A stretch of 64,000 nt of DNA from Nitratifractor salsuginis DSM 16511 (GCF_000186245.1 NC_014935.1:1240001-1304000); one strand, 5' to 3'. Positions 34,597-43,162 are shown, counted from the first letter of the stretch. Numbers and translations: made by a program. The notes: a model not told the origin generated them from the letters alone.

Positions 34597-35487
34597 TTAT
34601 TTGGGAAACATAAGAGTGAAGACCAGTCTCACTCCCCAGCCTTTGGGGCCGTTGTCAGGGCTTTTAGCATAATATTTCACACCGCCGCCGTAACTGACAA
34701 GCTGTTTGCCGATCTTCCCGACCTGGGAAACCGTCAGGTAGAGGGGCACACTCCAGCGTTCCCCTCCTTCGGCTGTCCAGTCATAGGTCGACTCGGTCAT
34801 AAAGGTCGCCGAAAGCGCACTAGGAGTCGTATAGGTGAGAAAGGGTTGGACGAAGGATTGATTGATACGATCGACCCTCTCGTCGCTCCCGGCATAGGAC
34901 CAGATATGGTTGGCAAGGATACCGTAAGTCCAAGGTCCCTGCTGCTTCAGAGCGACAGCCGTGGGACCTGCCCCCCATTTCTTGGCAGACTGCTCCGTCC
35001 CCGAAGGGAAGAGAAAGACCGGGCCTGCCCCCCAGATCCATCCGCTATCGCTCGGAGCCTTCGGGGAGAAAAAGACGCTCTGGACGATATCGCCCACTCC
35101 TCCGTCGATCCCGCTTCCCAAGGGATAATTGTCGGTACGGATGACCGGCAGGATGGTTCGGGAGATCACATTCCAATCTTCATTGAGGGAAAAAGGAATG
35201 ACCGGCTGGATATTGAGAGTCCACTTGTTGCTATCGTTGCCGGACGTTCCGAAAAAGCCACGGTCGTAATTGAGCTGGAAGGGGACCGAGATCAGCGTGG
35301 CGATGGGGTTGGCGAGCTGCTTCGCCAGTTCCGCCTCTTCGTGGGTCTGCCTCCCCTGTGCCGGAGCATTGGCGGCCGCTCCCGCCTGGCCCGCCATCAG
35401 AGAGCCTTGTAGGGAGAGCACGCTCAGGCAGATAGCGCCGATACGGCGAAAGGCCTGAACTCTTTGGATCATGGAACTGTTTTTCAT
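34597..35487 (-). CDS. outer-membrane beta-barrel protein (MetA-pathway/'neuromedin U'-annotated family)
   Basis: This 296-residue exported protein has a signal peptide (ICLSVLSLQGSLMAG) and the recurring block AELAKQLANPIATLISVPFQLNYD. That block is characteristic of proteobacterial outer-membrane proteins often misannotated as neuromedin U, related to the phenol-degradation MetA family. Alternating beta strands and a C-terminal aromatic-containing strand (GWGVRLVFTLMFPK) fit a barrel. It may pass hydrophobic substrates to the adjacent periplasmic hydrolases (inference). It is separated from the amide hydrolase gene by 31 bp. Confidence 0.78.
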   Translation of the reverse strand: MKNSSMIQRVQAFRRIGAICLSVLSLQGSLMAGQAGAAANAPAQGRQTHEEAELAKQLANPIATLISVPFQLNYDRGFFGTSGNDSNKWTLNIQPVIPFSLNEDWNVISRTILPVIRTDNYPLGSGIDGGVGDIVQSVFFSPKAPSDSGWIWGAGPVFLFPSGTEQSAKKWGAGPTAVALKQQGPWTYGILANHIWSYAGSDERVDRINQSFVQPFLTYTTPSALSATFMTESTYDWTAEGGERWSVPLYLTVSQVGKIGKQLVSYGGGVKYYAKSPDNGPKGWGVRLVFTLMFPK

Positions 35488-35510
35488 CTAAAGTGGATCC
35501 TTTTCGAAGA

Positions 35511-35780
35511 TTATCGATTTCCGCAGAAATCGTCGAAGGTCTCTTCGGTCTTGGCGAAACCCTCACGCTTTGCCAGTTCCCAGGGCCTTTCGCACTTTTG
35601 GGTCTTGGCGCACCAGCGGTAGCCCGCCGAAGCGATGCAGCCGTGCGCATCCCGGTCCGCCCCCGCTTTCGCGGGGCGCTGGGCCTCCACCGCAGCGGAG
35701 GGAGAGCCGCCCGTCGCATTGCAAGCCGTCAGGCCCAGGCCGGCCAGGGAGAGTATGCCGATAAGCAGTGAACGTTTCAT
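35511..35780 (-). CDS. small lipoprotein with a Cys-paired domain
   Basis: This 89-residue lipoprotein has lipobox LGLTAC near residue 20. The mature part carries HGCIASAGYRWCAKTQKCERPWEL, quoted here in two halves (HGCIASAGYRWC and KCERPWEL), and a final Cys in FDDFCGNR. The four cysteines suggest disulfides, and the AGYxWC-xxxKCxRPWE pattern recurs in bacterial lipoproteins of unknown role. The start was set at MKRSLLIG, with AAGGA 6 bases before it; the longer frame begins inside the ribosome site. Confidence 0.75.
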   Translation of the reverse strand: MKRSLLIGILSLAGLGLTACNATGGSPSAAVEAQRPAKAGADRDAHGCIASAGYRWCAKTQKCERPWELAKREGFAKTEETFDDFCGNR

Positions 35781-35794
35781 ACCTCTTCCTTGAT

Positions 35795-37789
35795 TCATCT
35801 GCTTTTTTGAGCAGCATCCATCATCGCCAGGGCGAATCGATGATTGAGGGCACAGACGCAGTCACCATGCTCCATGAAATGGTCGTCCTCTTTTCCGAAA
35901 GTCGCAGCACCGGAAGAGAAGAAAGGAGCCGCCGAAACCAGGCTCTCTTCCGTGTCCTTCCCGCTTTTTGGCTTGGCGTTGGGCTTAACGGGGAGCACCT
36001 TGCCTTCGAGCACGGTCCCCCAGACCGCGATATCCTTGATCTTGCGGCTCTCCACAGTGAGCGGGTTCTCCTCCAGGATCGTGAAGTTGGCCAATTTGCC
36101 TGCTTCGATGCTGCCAAACTCCTTCTCCATCCGCCAGGAGTAAGCCCCTTCGATGGTGACCGCACGCAACGCGGCCATCCGGGAGACCCGCTGTTCGGGA
36201 GCGGAGACCTTGCCCGAGGTGGAGATGCGATTGACGCCGCAATCCATCAGAAAGAGCGGCTGGGCCGGAGCCATCGGCATATCGGAGTGGTAGGAGAAGT
36301 GGACCCCCGCCCGCTCCAGATCACCCGCTGGGACCATCCGTTTGACTCGCTCGGGGGACATACCGTGCTTGGCGTAGTTGTCGGCCAGTGCCGTCACGTA
36401 ATAGGGATTGGCACTGACGATGGCACCCAGACGTTTGATCTTCTTAATCTGGTCGGGCTGTGCCACCCCGAAGTGAACCGCCGTGGTGCGGTGGTCGTAA
36501 CGGGGATTGCGGCGCATATTGAGTTCCAGATTGTCCAGCATCATATCCAAGCCGGCATCCCCTGTGACATGGGTGACGATCATATAGCCCGCATCCCAGT
36601 ATTTCCGGAAGGCTTTGGCATAGAGCTCCGGCGTCATCATCCACTCACCCTTGTGCCCGTCGGTATAGCCCTCGCGCAGCTGCATCAGCTGGGAGTAGAT
36701 CGCCCCGTCGGCGAAGAGTTTGACCTGCTTGGGCTGGTAGGAGCATTTTCCTTTGCCCCAACTGAGCAGTTTTTCCGTCTCATCGATCAGGTCTCCGTCG
36801 ACAAAGCGCTCCGCCAGGCTCTTGCCGTCGGGCAGAAAATAGAAGCGGAAGGGAGTACTCTCGTCTCCGAGGATAGAGTTGATGATCTCGGTCATCGGTT
36901 TGGAAATGACCCCACCCGGTTCGGATGCGGAGGTGATCCCCTGCCGGTGAAGGTAATCCCGGAAGGTCTTGAGGCCGTGCCGGAACTGATCGGTCGTCGC
37001 CACATAGGGAGCCAGCTTGCCCAGGACCCCAAAGAGCCCTGTCTCCCAGAAGTGGCCGTCCTCCAGGTCAGTCATCGCCCTGGCTTCGGGGCGCAGCGTA
37101 TCGATGAACTCCTTGGTGATCCCGGTGAGCTTGATCGCGCCGGAGTTGAGGATAAATTCATGGCAGGAACGATGCCAGACAAAGATAGGGCGCTTGCTCT
37201 CGATCGCGTCCATAATCTTGCGGTTGAGTTTGCCATGAAAAGTCTGGTGGTATCCCCAGGTAAAAAGCGGAAGCTTCTTTTCGGGATCCTTCTTGTCCAG
37301 TTTGGCTAACTCTTCCTTAAAATGAGCGATATACTCGTCGTGGCCCCTTGCCTTTTTCACATAGCCACCGGGCAAGTCCCAATCTTCGATGGAGATGATG
37401 GCCGATTCCAGAGCAAGCGCTCCCAGAAAAGGGTGTACATGCTGGGCAATAAAGCCGGGAGTGACAATTTTGCCGTCGAAACTGTGATTGACCCGGTAGG
37501 GCTGGCCCTTGGCCATCGCCTTGAGCTCGTCGAGAGAACCCACGGCGAGGATACGGTCATTGACGACGGCCACGGCCTTGGCCTCGGGATTCGTCGGGTC
37601 CATGGTCAGGAACTTCTTGGCGGTGTAGATAGTGATCTCCGGCATCGCATTCGTCGCTTTGGCCAGATCCTGGAGCGAAACGCTCCGGGCAGTTTCGGAA
37701 ATGTTTGGCTTTGCCTCGGAAGCGGATAGACCCACACTCATCGCTCCGGCAGCCAGCGCGACACCTTTTATGAAATCGCGTCTCTTCAT
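35795..37789 (-). CDS. Tat-exported amidohydrolase (amidohydrolase 3 family)
   Basis: This 664-residue metal-dependent hydrolase opens with a twin-arginine signal, MKRRDFIKGVALAAGAM. The TIM-barrel enzyme shows the metal site QHVHPF near residue 117 and a His in MIVTHVTGDAGLDM. The C-terminal block GSIEAGKLANFTILEENPL returns to the small beta domain. YtcJ-type members act on amides and cyclic amides; the substrate is unknown. It ends with an extra Cys-containing tail. It overlaps the preceding small gene stop by 1 bp (TAATG). Confidence 0.86.
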   Translation of the reverse strand: MKRRDFIKGVALAAGAMSVGLSASEAKPNISETARSVSLQDLAKATNAMPEITIYTAKKFLTMDPTNPEAKAVAVVNDRILAVGSLDELKAMAKGQPYRVNHSFDGKIVTPGFIAQHVHPFLGALALESAIISIEDWDLPGGYVKKARGHDEYIAHFKEELAKLDKKDPEKKLPLFTWGYHQTFHGKLNRKIMDAIESKRPIFVWHRSCHEFILNSGAIKLTGITKEFIDTLRPEARAMTDLEDGHFWETGLFGVLGKLAPYVATTDQFRHGLKTFRDYLHRQGITSASEPGGVISKPMTEIINSILGDESTPFRFYFLPDGKSLAERFVDGDLIDETEKLLSWGKGKCSYQPKQVKLFADGAIYSQLMQLREGYTDGHKGEWMMTPELYAKAFRKYWDAGYMIVTHVTGDAGLDMMLDNLELNMRRNPRYDHRTTAVHFGVAQPDQIKKIKRLGAIVSANPYYVTALADNYAKHGMSPERVKRMVPAGDLERAGVHFSYHSDMPMAPAQPLFLMDCGVNRISTSGKVSAPEQRVSRMAALRAVTIEGAYSWRMEKEFGSIEAGKLANFTILEENPLTVESRKIKDIAVWGTVLEGKVLPVKPNAKPKSGKDTEESLVSAAPFFSSGAATFGKEDDHFMEHGDCVCALNHRFALAMMDAAQKSR

Positions 37790-38004
37790 TACAGTACCTT
37801 TTTCACAATGTCAGCTTCGATTTTACGCTTCTCTTTTTTGACCTTTTTGTCAACCTTTTTCTCGACGCTCGATTTGCCCATTTCTTTGACGCCCTCTTTG
37901 ACGCCTTTTTTAACCTTGTGCTTGACCACCTCTGTCGCGACGCCGGCATACCCCAACGTCAGTAATCCCACCAATACTACAACCGATACTACAATTGCTT
38001 TCAT
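37789..38004 (-). CDS. small Lys-rich exported or membrane-anchored protein (71 aa)
   Basis: No family is recognised. A single hydrophobic N-terminal helix (MKAIVVSVVVLVGLLTLGYA) is followed by a soluble tail made almost entirely of Lys, Val and Glu (KKGVKEGVKEMGKSS...KKVDKKVKKEKRK). The overlap of its stop with the amidohydrolase start suggests it begins the operon. It could be a membrane-anchored basic protein or low-complexity peptide; coding is supported mainly by the coupling. Confidence 0.5.
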   Translation of the reverse strand: MKAIVVSVVVLVGLLTLGYAGVATEVVKHKVKKGVKEGVKEMGKSSVEKKVDKKVKKEKRKIEADIVKKVL

Positions 38005-38089
38005 ATAATCTCTTTAATCTCTTTCTTTTTAAAAAATTTATTTAATTATGTCAAATAAAAATTAAATATGCATGAACAAATATATTTTG

Positions 38090-38569
38090 TCAGAGCTCAT
38101 ATTGTTTCAGCGCATCGAGAAATTCATTATTCACATACATCACCACCCGGCTGGTCCCCTCTTCTTCGGCACGCATCTTGTCGTAGAGCCGCTGCATCTC
38201 GATCCGTTTTTCTCTCGGGACAGGTTCACGGAGTGATTTGTATTCCACCACTTTGCCGTCTTTGATCATCGGAGAGACCCGTGCGTAGACCCAATAATAT
38301 CCCCGGTCTTTGCGAAGGTTCTTCACATAACCTTCCCAGGTCTTGCCCGCTTTGATCGTAGCCCAGAGGTCGGCAAAAGCCGATTTGGGCATATCGGGGT
38401 GACGGATGATGTTGTGGGGTTTGCCGATGAGCTCTTCGGGCTCGTAGCCCGAGATATGGGCGAAGGTCTCGTTGACATAGGTGATGATGCCTTTGAGATC
38501 GGTTCGGGAGATGATGAGCTCATTTTCGGGCACTTCTGTTTCGATAAACATATCAAAGCTGGTATCCAT
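38090..38569 (-). CDS. PAS-domain protein, Aer-like
   Basis: This 159-residue single PAS domain (about 15-120) has the Aer-type string GKPHNIIRHPDMPKSAFADLW, followed by GKTWEGYVKNLRKDRGYYWV and YARVSPM. This class usually binds FAD and senses redox or oxygen. No output domain is present (no methyl-accepting or kinase domain), so it probably acts through a partner. It is monocistronic, with a clear spacer on both sides. Confidence 0.85.
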   Translation of the reverse strand: MDTSFDMFIETEVPENELIISRTDLKGIITYVNETFAHISGYEPEELIGKPHNIIRHPDMPKSAFADLWATIKAGKTWEGYVKNLRKDRGYYWVYARVSPMIKDGKVVEYKSLREPVPREKRIEMQRLYDKMRAEEEGTSRVVMYVNNEFLDALKQYEL

Positions 38570-38633
38570 AGTTTCCTCCTTCTTTGGCTTGCTCTATTCT
38601 ACCTAAGCACCTCATCCACCCTATTGAGACGGG

Positions 38634-40553
38634 TCAATCTTTGAGACGGATGCGCTGGACGAATTCCAGCTCAATCTTTTTGCCGGCGATCGTGTCGATT
38701 TGCTTTTTGAGTTTCTTGATCTCTTCGTTTTCAAGCGGACTGGAAACGACCAGATCACAGATCAGTAGATCACCCCGGGCGTGGCGAATCTCCAGACGGT
38801 CGAGGGTCGCCACCTTTTTCCCGATATGAAACTCCTGGTTTTGAAGGCGGTGAATCAGCTGTGCATCCCAGGCCATCTGACGGTAGGAGAGCGTCAAGGG
38901 GATCGCTACCATAACGACAATCCCCAGACTGAACCCCAGACCTTTTTTGGCCCGGTGCATCGGCGAAAAGCCCATCAGCATAAAGATAAACGCCGCTGCC
39001 AGGACAATGCCGGCGAAGTTGGTGAGGAAGAGGAGAAAGGCGTGATAGAAGATGGAGAGTTCGCCCCAGCCCAGGCCGATCCCTGCCGTCGAGAGGGGCG
39101 GGACCAAAGCGACGGCGATGGCGACCCCGACGAGGGAGCCGCTGATTTTGGGATTGTTTTTGGCATAGGCCGCCGCCGCGCCGGAGACGACGGCGACGAT
39201 CAGATCCAGAAGCGTCGGATGGAGTCTGCCCGCCATTTCAGCCGTCACTTGACGGAAGGGGAGCAGCCAGGCGACACTCATGGCACTGGCAAGCGTCAAC
39301 CCCACACCGACCAGGACGGTGCGCAGCGAACCGTATGAGAGCGTACTATCCCAACGAAGCATCCCCATCGAAAAGGTGACGATCGGCTGCATCAGAGGGG
39401 CCAGAAGCATCGCACCGATCACGACCGAGGCACTGTTGAGGAACAGCCCCACCGTCGCCAGCAGCGTACTGAAGATCATCAGGATCATAAAGGTGCTGGT
39501 GAGTTTCCCCTCCTCCCGCAGCGTGGCGAAGAGCTCTTTGTACTCCTGCTCGCTGGCGTGGGTCAAAAGCGGCAGGCGTTTCTGCGCATATTCCACCGCC
39601 TCGTCTCCCTGGGGGAGATGGTCGACCCGGATCGTCTCCTTGTCGGTCTGGGTGGGCTTGTTGCGCTCCCAAAACTTTTCGCCGGCACAGAAACGGACCC
39701 CTTTGGGATGGATTTGAAAAGTCGCCGGGGTTGTCCCTTTCTCTTCCCCATCGATGGAAATCGGCAGTGGAGGATCGCACTCGAAGGTCAGGGCCTGGGA
39801 CTTGATGAGGCCGACGGAACTGGGCAGAGTCTGTTTGTGATATCGGGTGAAGATCGTGATAAAGACGTGATAGATGTAGGAGACGATGGAGAGGGGTGAA
39901 ATCAAAATCGCCCGGAGTTGCCCGTCGTTGTAGGTATTATCGGGCAGGAGGTTGGCGGCGAAGGTACTGGTTTTTCGGTTGAAGATCAGCGATCCCGTGA
40001 TCGCCGTGACGATCTGCTGGCCCTTCGCCGTGGTCACTTTGGTCCGCACCCGTTTGAGCGATACGGTCTTTCGGATCGCTTCGATGAAAAGCTCGAATTT
40101 GTTCGTCTCGATGTCATCGTGGAGGAAGGCGTTGTGCAGGGAGAGTGGAGGCGCATCGCCCACCAGGGCATTGAAGATCACCAGCTCCTCTTCACAATAG
40201 AGGAGATCGATGGATTGGGGTTCTGCCCTTTCCAAAAAATCGAGATTTTCCTGCAAAGAGCCCGTTATATCCAGAATCCGCGCCAGTTTGCGCTGTTTCG
40301 GTGTGGGGATCAGGCCCAGAGAGTATCCCTCCGCTTCAGCCTTGACGATCGCCTCTTTCAAAAACTTCAGCGAACCGTAGGCCACCACACGGTCTTCGGG
40401 GCCCAATCGGCTTTGGAAAAAGGCCTTGTCGTCGAGATAGTGCCACTCCCGCTCGGCGATCCCCGTCTGCAGTTCTTCGGGGAGCTCCTCGATCGGCCCG
40501 TCGTGGACAAAAAATTTTCGGATTTTTTTCTCCTCCTGCTCTTCGCCGGGCAT
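38634..40553 (-). CDS. DUF389 membrane protein with N-terminal diacylglycerol-kinase-like region
   Basis: This 639-residue protein has two parts. Residues about 15-325 look like a DAGK/LCB5-type nucleotide-binding fold: VVAYGSLKFLKEAIVKAEAEG, then NAFLHDDIETNKFE and YNDGQLRAILISPLS. Residues about 350-600 are the DUF389 hydrophobic domain: SASVVIGAMLLAPLMQPIV, VSGAAAAYAKNNPKISGSLVGVAIAVALVPP. The C-terminal soluble tail ends with a coiled-coil-like ENEEIKKLKKQIDTI. Substrate and activity are unknown. The start MPGEEQEEKK follows the stop of the 73-aa gene by 1 base (TGAGATG). Confidence 0.78.
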   Translation of the reverse strand: MPGEEQEEKKIRKFFVHDGPIEELPEELQTGIAEREWHYLDDKAFFQSRLGPEDRVVAYGSLKFLKEAIVKAEAEGYSLGLIPTPKQRKLARILDITGSLQENLDFLERAEPQSIDLLYCEEELVIFNALVGDAPPLSLHNAFLHDDIETNKFELFIEAIRKTVSLKRVRTKVTTAKGQQIVTAITGSLIFNRKTSTFAANLLPDNTYNDGQLRAILISPLSIVSYIYHVFITIFTRYHKQTLPSSVGLIKSQALTFECDPPLPISIDGEEKGTTPATFQIHPKGVRFCAGEKFWERNKPTQTDKETIRVDHLPQGDEAVEYAQKRLPLLTHASEQEYKELFATLREEGKLTSTFMILMIFSTLLATVGLFLNSASVVIGAMLLAPLMQPIVTFSMGMLRWDSTLSYGSLRTVLVGVGLTLASAMSVAWLLPFRQVTAEMAGRLHPTLLDLIVAVVSGAAAAYAKNNPKISGSLVGVAIAVALVPPLSTAGIGLGWGELSIFYHAFLLFLTNFAGIVLAAAFIFMLMGFSPMHRAKKGLGFSLGIVVMVAIPLTLSYRQMAWDAQLIHRLQNQEFHIGKKVATLDRLEIRHARGDLLICDLVVSSPLENEEIKKLKKQIDTIAGKKIELEFVQRIRLKD

Positions 40554-40554
40554 C

Positions 40555-40776
40555 TCAGCCTTCCTTGCCCTCTTCTCGGCCCTCTCTGTTGAGCCGGTCC
40601 ACCAGGCGGATACTCTCCAGGGCATTCTGGAGAATCTGTTTGGTAGAGCTGAGCGGCTTCATACGGAGGTTCGTATTTTTCTTGTCCAGGCTCTGATCCT
40701 GAAGAATCTCCATCACTTCCTTTTCCAGTTCCGCAAAAATCTCATTGAACTTCTCTTCTATAAACTCAATCTGCAT
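40555..40776 (-). CDS. small helical protein upstream of the DUF389 gene (73 aa)
   Basis: This 73-residue helical, charged protein (IEEKFNEIFAELEKEVMEILQDQS) is unrecognised. Its TGA is separated from the DUF389 ATG by one base and an AAGGAAGG ribosome site lies inside its end, so the two are translationally coupled. It could be a small partner or assembly factor; no function is assigned. Confidence 0.6.
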   Translation of the reverse strand: MQIEFIEEKFNEIFAELEKEVMEILQDQSLDKKNTNLRMKPLSSTKQILQNALESIRLVDRLNREGREEGKEG

Positions 40777-40794
40777 ATCGCCCTACCCTTCTAT

Positions 40795-40833
40795 CCAAAA
40801 TCCAAAATCTTCCATCTTCAATCTTCCATCAAA
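40795..40833. repeat. heptamer tract between mogA and the 73-aa gene
   Basis: The tract reads CCAAAAT CCAAAAT CTTCCAT CTTCAAT CTTCCAT in exact 7-base register. Confidence 0.75.
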
Positions 40834-40835
40834 AA

Positions 40836-41369
40836 CTATTTTCCCTTGGGTCGGAACGCCTTGATCACCTCTTCATTGACCTCCATATAGCCCGCCCCGA
40901 TTAGATCGAGGCAATAGGGGACCGCGGGGAAAACCGCGTCGAGGCACTCCCGGATCGACTTGGGTTTGCCCGGAAGGTTGATAATAAGGGTGCTGCAGCA
41001 GATCCCCGCCGTCTGACGGGAGAGGATCGCCGTGGGGACATACTGCAGGCTCACCGCCCGCATCTGCTCCCCGAAGCCCGGCAGGATCTTGTCGCAGACC
41101 GTCAGTGTGGCATCCACCGTCACATCCCTGGGCGCCGGGCCCGTCCCGCCGGTGGTGACGACCAGGTCGCACTTTTTGTCCCGGGAGAGGTCCAAAAGCG
41201 CCTCCTCGATGATGTGCTTCTCATCGGGGACACAGCGGTAGTAAAACTCGATCTCGTTTTTGAGATACTCTTTCATCGTCTCCATAATCGCCTTGCCCGA
41301 TTCATCCTCGTAGATCCCCTGGCTGGCCCGGTCACTGGTGGTGACGACTCCGATATTGATCTTATCCAT
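40836..41369 (-). CDS. mogA: molybdopterin adenylyltransferase
   Basis: MogA adenylates molybdopterin before metal insertion in molybdenum-cofactor synthesis. The 177-residue protein has the MoCF_biosynth signature VVTTGGTGPAPRDVT near 70-84 and the second motif LPGKPKSIRECLDAVFPAVPYCLDLI near 130-155. The N-terminus INIGVVTTSDRASQGIYED matches the family. No other Mo-cofactor gene is adjacent. Confidence 0.93.
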   Translation of the reverse strand: MDKINIGVVTTSDRASQGIYEDESGKAIMETMKEYLKNEIEFYYRCVPDEKHIIEEALLDLSRDKKCDLVVTTGGTGPAPRDVTVDATLTVCDKILPGFGEQMRAVSLQYVPTAILSRQTAGICCSTLIINLPGKPKSIRECLDAVFPAVPYCLDLIGAGYMEVNEEVIKAFRPKGK

Positions 41370-41397
41370 ACTTCGTATCCTTGACGTTTTTGTTTTA

Positions 41398-42246
41398 TTA
41401 TACCCGCAAGAGGAGCCGATCGAGCAAACGGGTGTTCAAAAGACGCTTGGCGATGCCCAGCATCCAGGTGGCCTTGGTGATGTAGTAGCGGGGGGCGGGA
41501 CGATCGCTCAATACAATCTGATGGACCACCGAAGCCACCGCCTCCGGGGGCAGATTGAAAGGCACTTTCCGGCTTTCGCCCCGCAGTGCCTTGTAATACG
41601 TGCTGCGCCAGCGTGATTTGTCGATATCAATCTTAGAGAGAGTTTTAATGGCATTCTCACGGAATCGGCTGGTGACGGGGCCGGTGTTGAGCAGGCTGAC
41701 ATAGATGCCGCTACCGTGCAGTTCCAGGCGCAGGGTGTCGGTGAGCCCCTCGACGGCATATTTGCTGGCGTTGTACGCCCCGCGAAAGGGCAGAGCCACG
41801 AGACCCAGTACCGAAGAGTGCTGGATGATCTTGCCCCGGCCCTGCTTCCGCATTACCTGCAAAATCTGCCGGGTACACTCGTGCAAGCCGATGACGTTGG
41901 TCTCGAACTGCTCCCTGAGCGCCTCGAGGGGCAAATCCTCCACCGCGCCCATCTGACCGTAACCCGCGTTGTTGAACCAGACATCGATCCGCCCTTCTCG
42001 TTTGAGCACTTCCCGGATCACCGCCGCGATCTCTTCAGGCTTGCGCACATCCAGACGCATCGCCCCCTCAAACCCCGCCTCCTCGAGTTCCCGCACCTCC
42101 TCATCGGTCCGCGCCGTAGGATAGACCGTGCAAAACCGCTCCCGCAGATACTCCGCCGTCACCCGCCCGATCCCGCTGGAACAACCGGTGATCACCACGA
42201 CGGGTTGATCTTTCTTTTGTACTTGTTTCACTGTTTCATCACTCAT
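41398..42246 (-). CDS. short-chain dehydrogenase/reductase
   Basis: This 282-residue classical SDR has the NAD(P) motif VVVITGCSSGIGRVTAE near 15-30, NNAGYGQMG near 92, and the catalytic YNASKYAVEG with Ser in QHSSVLGLVA. The Tyr-x3-Lys pair is intact. The substrate is unknown. The start was set at MSDETVKQVQ, with GAGGTGAC upstream; the longer frame runs into the GTCGCAA repeat at 42267. Confidence 0.88.
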   Translation of the reverse strand: MSDETVKQVQKKDQPVVVITGCSSGIGRVTAEYLRERFCTVYPTARTDEEVRELEEAGFEGAMRLDVRKPEEIAAVIREVLKREGRIDVWFNNAGYGQMGAVEDLPLEALREQFETNVIGLHECTRQILQVMRKQGRGKIIQHSSVLGLVALPFRGAYNASKYAVEGLTDTLRLELHGSGIYVSLLNTGPVTSRFRENAIKTLSKIDIDKSRWRSTYYKALRGESRKVPFNLPPEAVASVVHQIVLSDRPAPRYYITKATWMLGIAKRLLNTRLLDRLLLRV

Positions 42247-42266
42247 TTTTGTCACCTCATTTAAGT

Positions 42267-42310
42267 AGTCGCAAGTCGCAAGCACGGGGCTTCGCCCCTC
42301 ACGTCGCAAG
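42267..42310. repeat. GTCGCAA hairpin element, copy 4
   Basis: The best-preserved copy reads AGTCGCAAGTCGCAAGCACG, then GGGCTTCGCCCC as stem-loop, then TCACGTCGCAAG. It lies in the leader of the SDR gene, about 20 bases upstream of its ATG on the opposite strand, so its position differs from copies 2 and 3. Confidence 0.75.
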
Positions 42311-42586
42311 ATTTGAGTCGTGTTACGTGCTAAGTGTTACAATAAAAATCATCGATCTTTTTCTATTACCTAGTTGTCAGGTTTCACCACGTTGTTGAAG
42401 CCAGAGCAGTGTGTCGGCTTTGAACATCTCAGGAGATTTCCTGAATAGATCAGATTCCAGATTATACCAGTAGCGCAATGCTTCAAAAGGTGTTTTGACT
42501 TTCAATTCCTTTCTGAGTCCTCCGTGGCGTCTGGTAAAGAGATAGTAAAGAAGGAACTTATCCAAATCCATTATCATCTGCTTTAG

Positions 42587-43162
42587 AGTCCCCCATCGGG
42601 GATCCGTAAACCCCACGCCTTTAGGCGGCCGGGATATGGTATGCTTGAAAGATGCAAGAGTATAGAAATGGTGGGCATACAGTATGGGACTGTAAATACC
42701 ATCTCGTGTGGACGACAAAATACCGTTATCCCGTCTTAAAAGGGGATGTGGGGTACCGATGCCGAGATTTGTTACGTGAGATTGCGATGAGTCGGGAGAT
42801 GGTGATTTATGCAGGATCCATCAATCGGGATCATGTACATTTGTTGATAGGGATACCGCCAAATATGTCCGTATCAAAGGCAGTGCAATATTTGAAAGGG
42901 AAGAGTTCGCATAAATTGATGAGTGAATTTCGGATGCTGAAGAAGCGGTATTGGGGGCAGCATTTGTGGGCGAGAGGATACTGGGTTGCAACGAGTGGAA
43001 ATGTGACCGATGAAGTCTGGATGGAATATATCAAGAACCAACAACCACCAGAGCTTGATGATGAGTTCCGAGTTGTCTGATCAACCGACGGCCTTCAGGC
43101 TGAATGACCGGCTTTCAGCCGTAATCTGAAGCCACCGGCTATTAGCCGGTGGAGACATTCAC
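42587..43162 (+). mobile_element. IS200/IS605-family element, copy 2, inside the IS481-like element
   Basis: A 576-bp unit starting AGTCCCCCATCGG directly after TTTAG and ending TTCAC, with no duplication; the interrupted transposase rejoins without change. Both ends carry hairpins (CCGCCTAAAGGCG-type left, CCACCGGCTATTAGCCGGTGG-type right). Confidence 0.92.
42652..43080 (+). CDS. tnpA: IS200/IS605-family TnpA transposase, copy 2
   Basis: The 142-residue TnpA starts MQEYRNGGHTVWDC and otherwise matches the copy at 26341, including the HVHLL metal motif and EVWMEYIKNQ with the candidate catalytic Tyr. The frame is intact. Codon-level differences between the two copies appear few. Confidence 0.94.
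   Translation: MQEYRNGGHTVWDCKYHLVWTTKYRYPVLKGDVGYRCRDLLREIAMSREMVIYAGSINRDHVHLLIGIPPNMSVSKAVQYLKGKSSHKLMSEFRMLKKRYWGQHLWARGYWVATSGNVTDEVWMEYIKNQQPPELDDEFRVV

Noticed and set aside
42377-42718. A 113-codon frame spanning the IS200 left end and the IS481 transposase tail
   Set aside because: Only the last 70 codons belong to the IS481 transposase; the first part is antisense to the IS200 TnpA.
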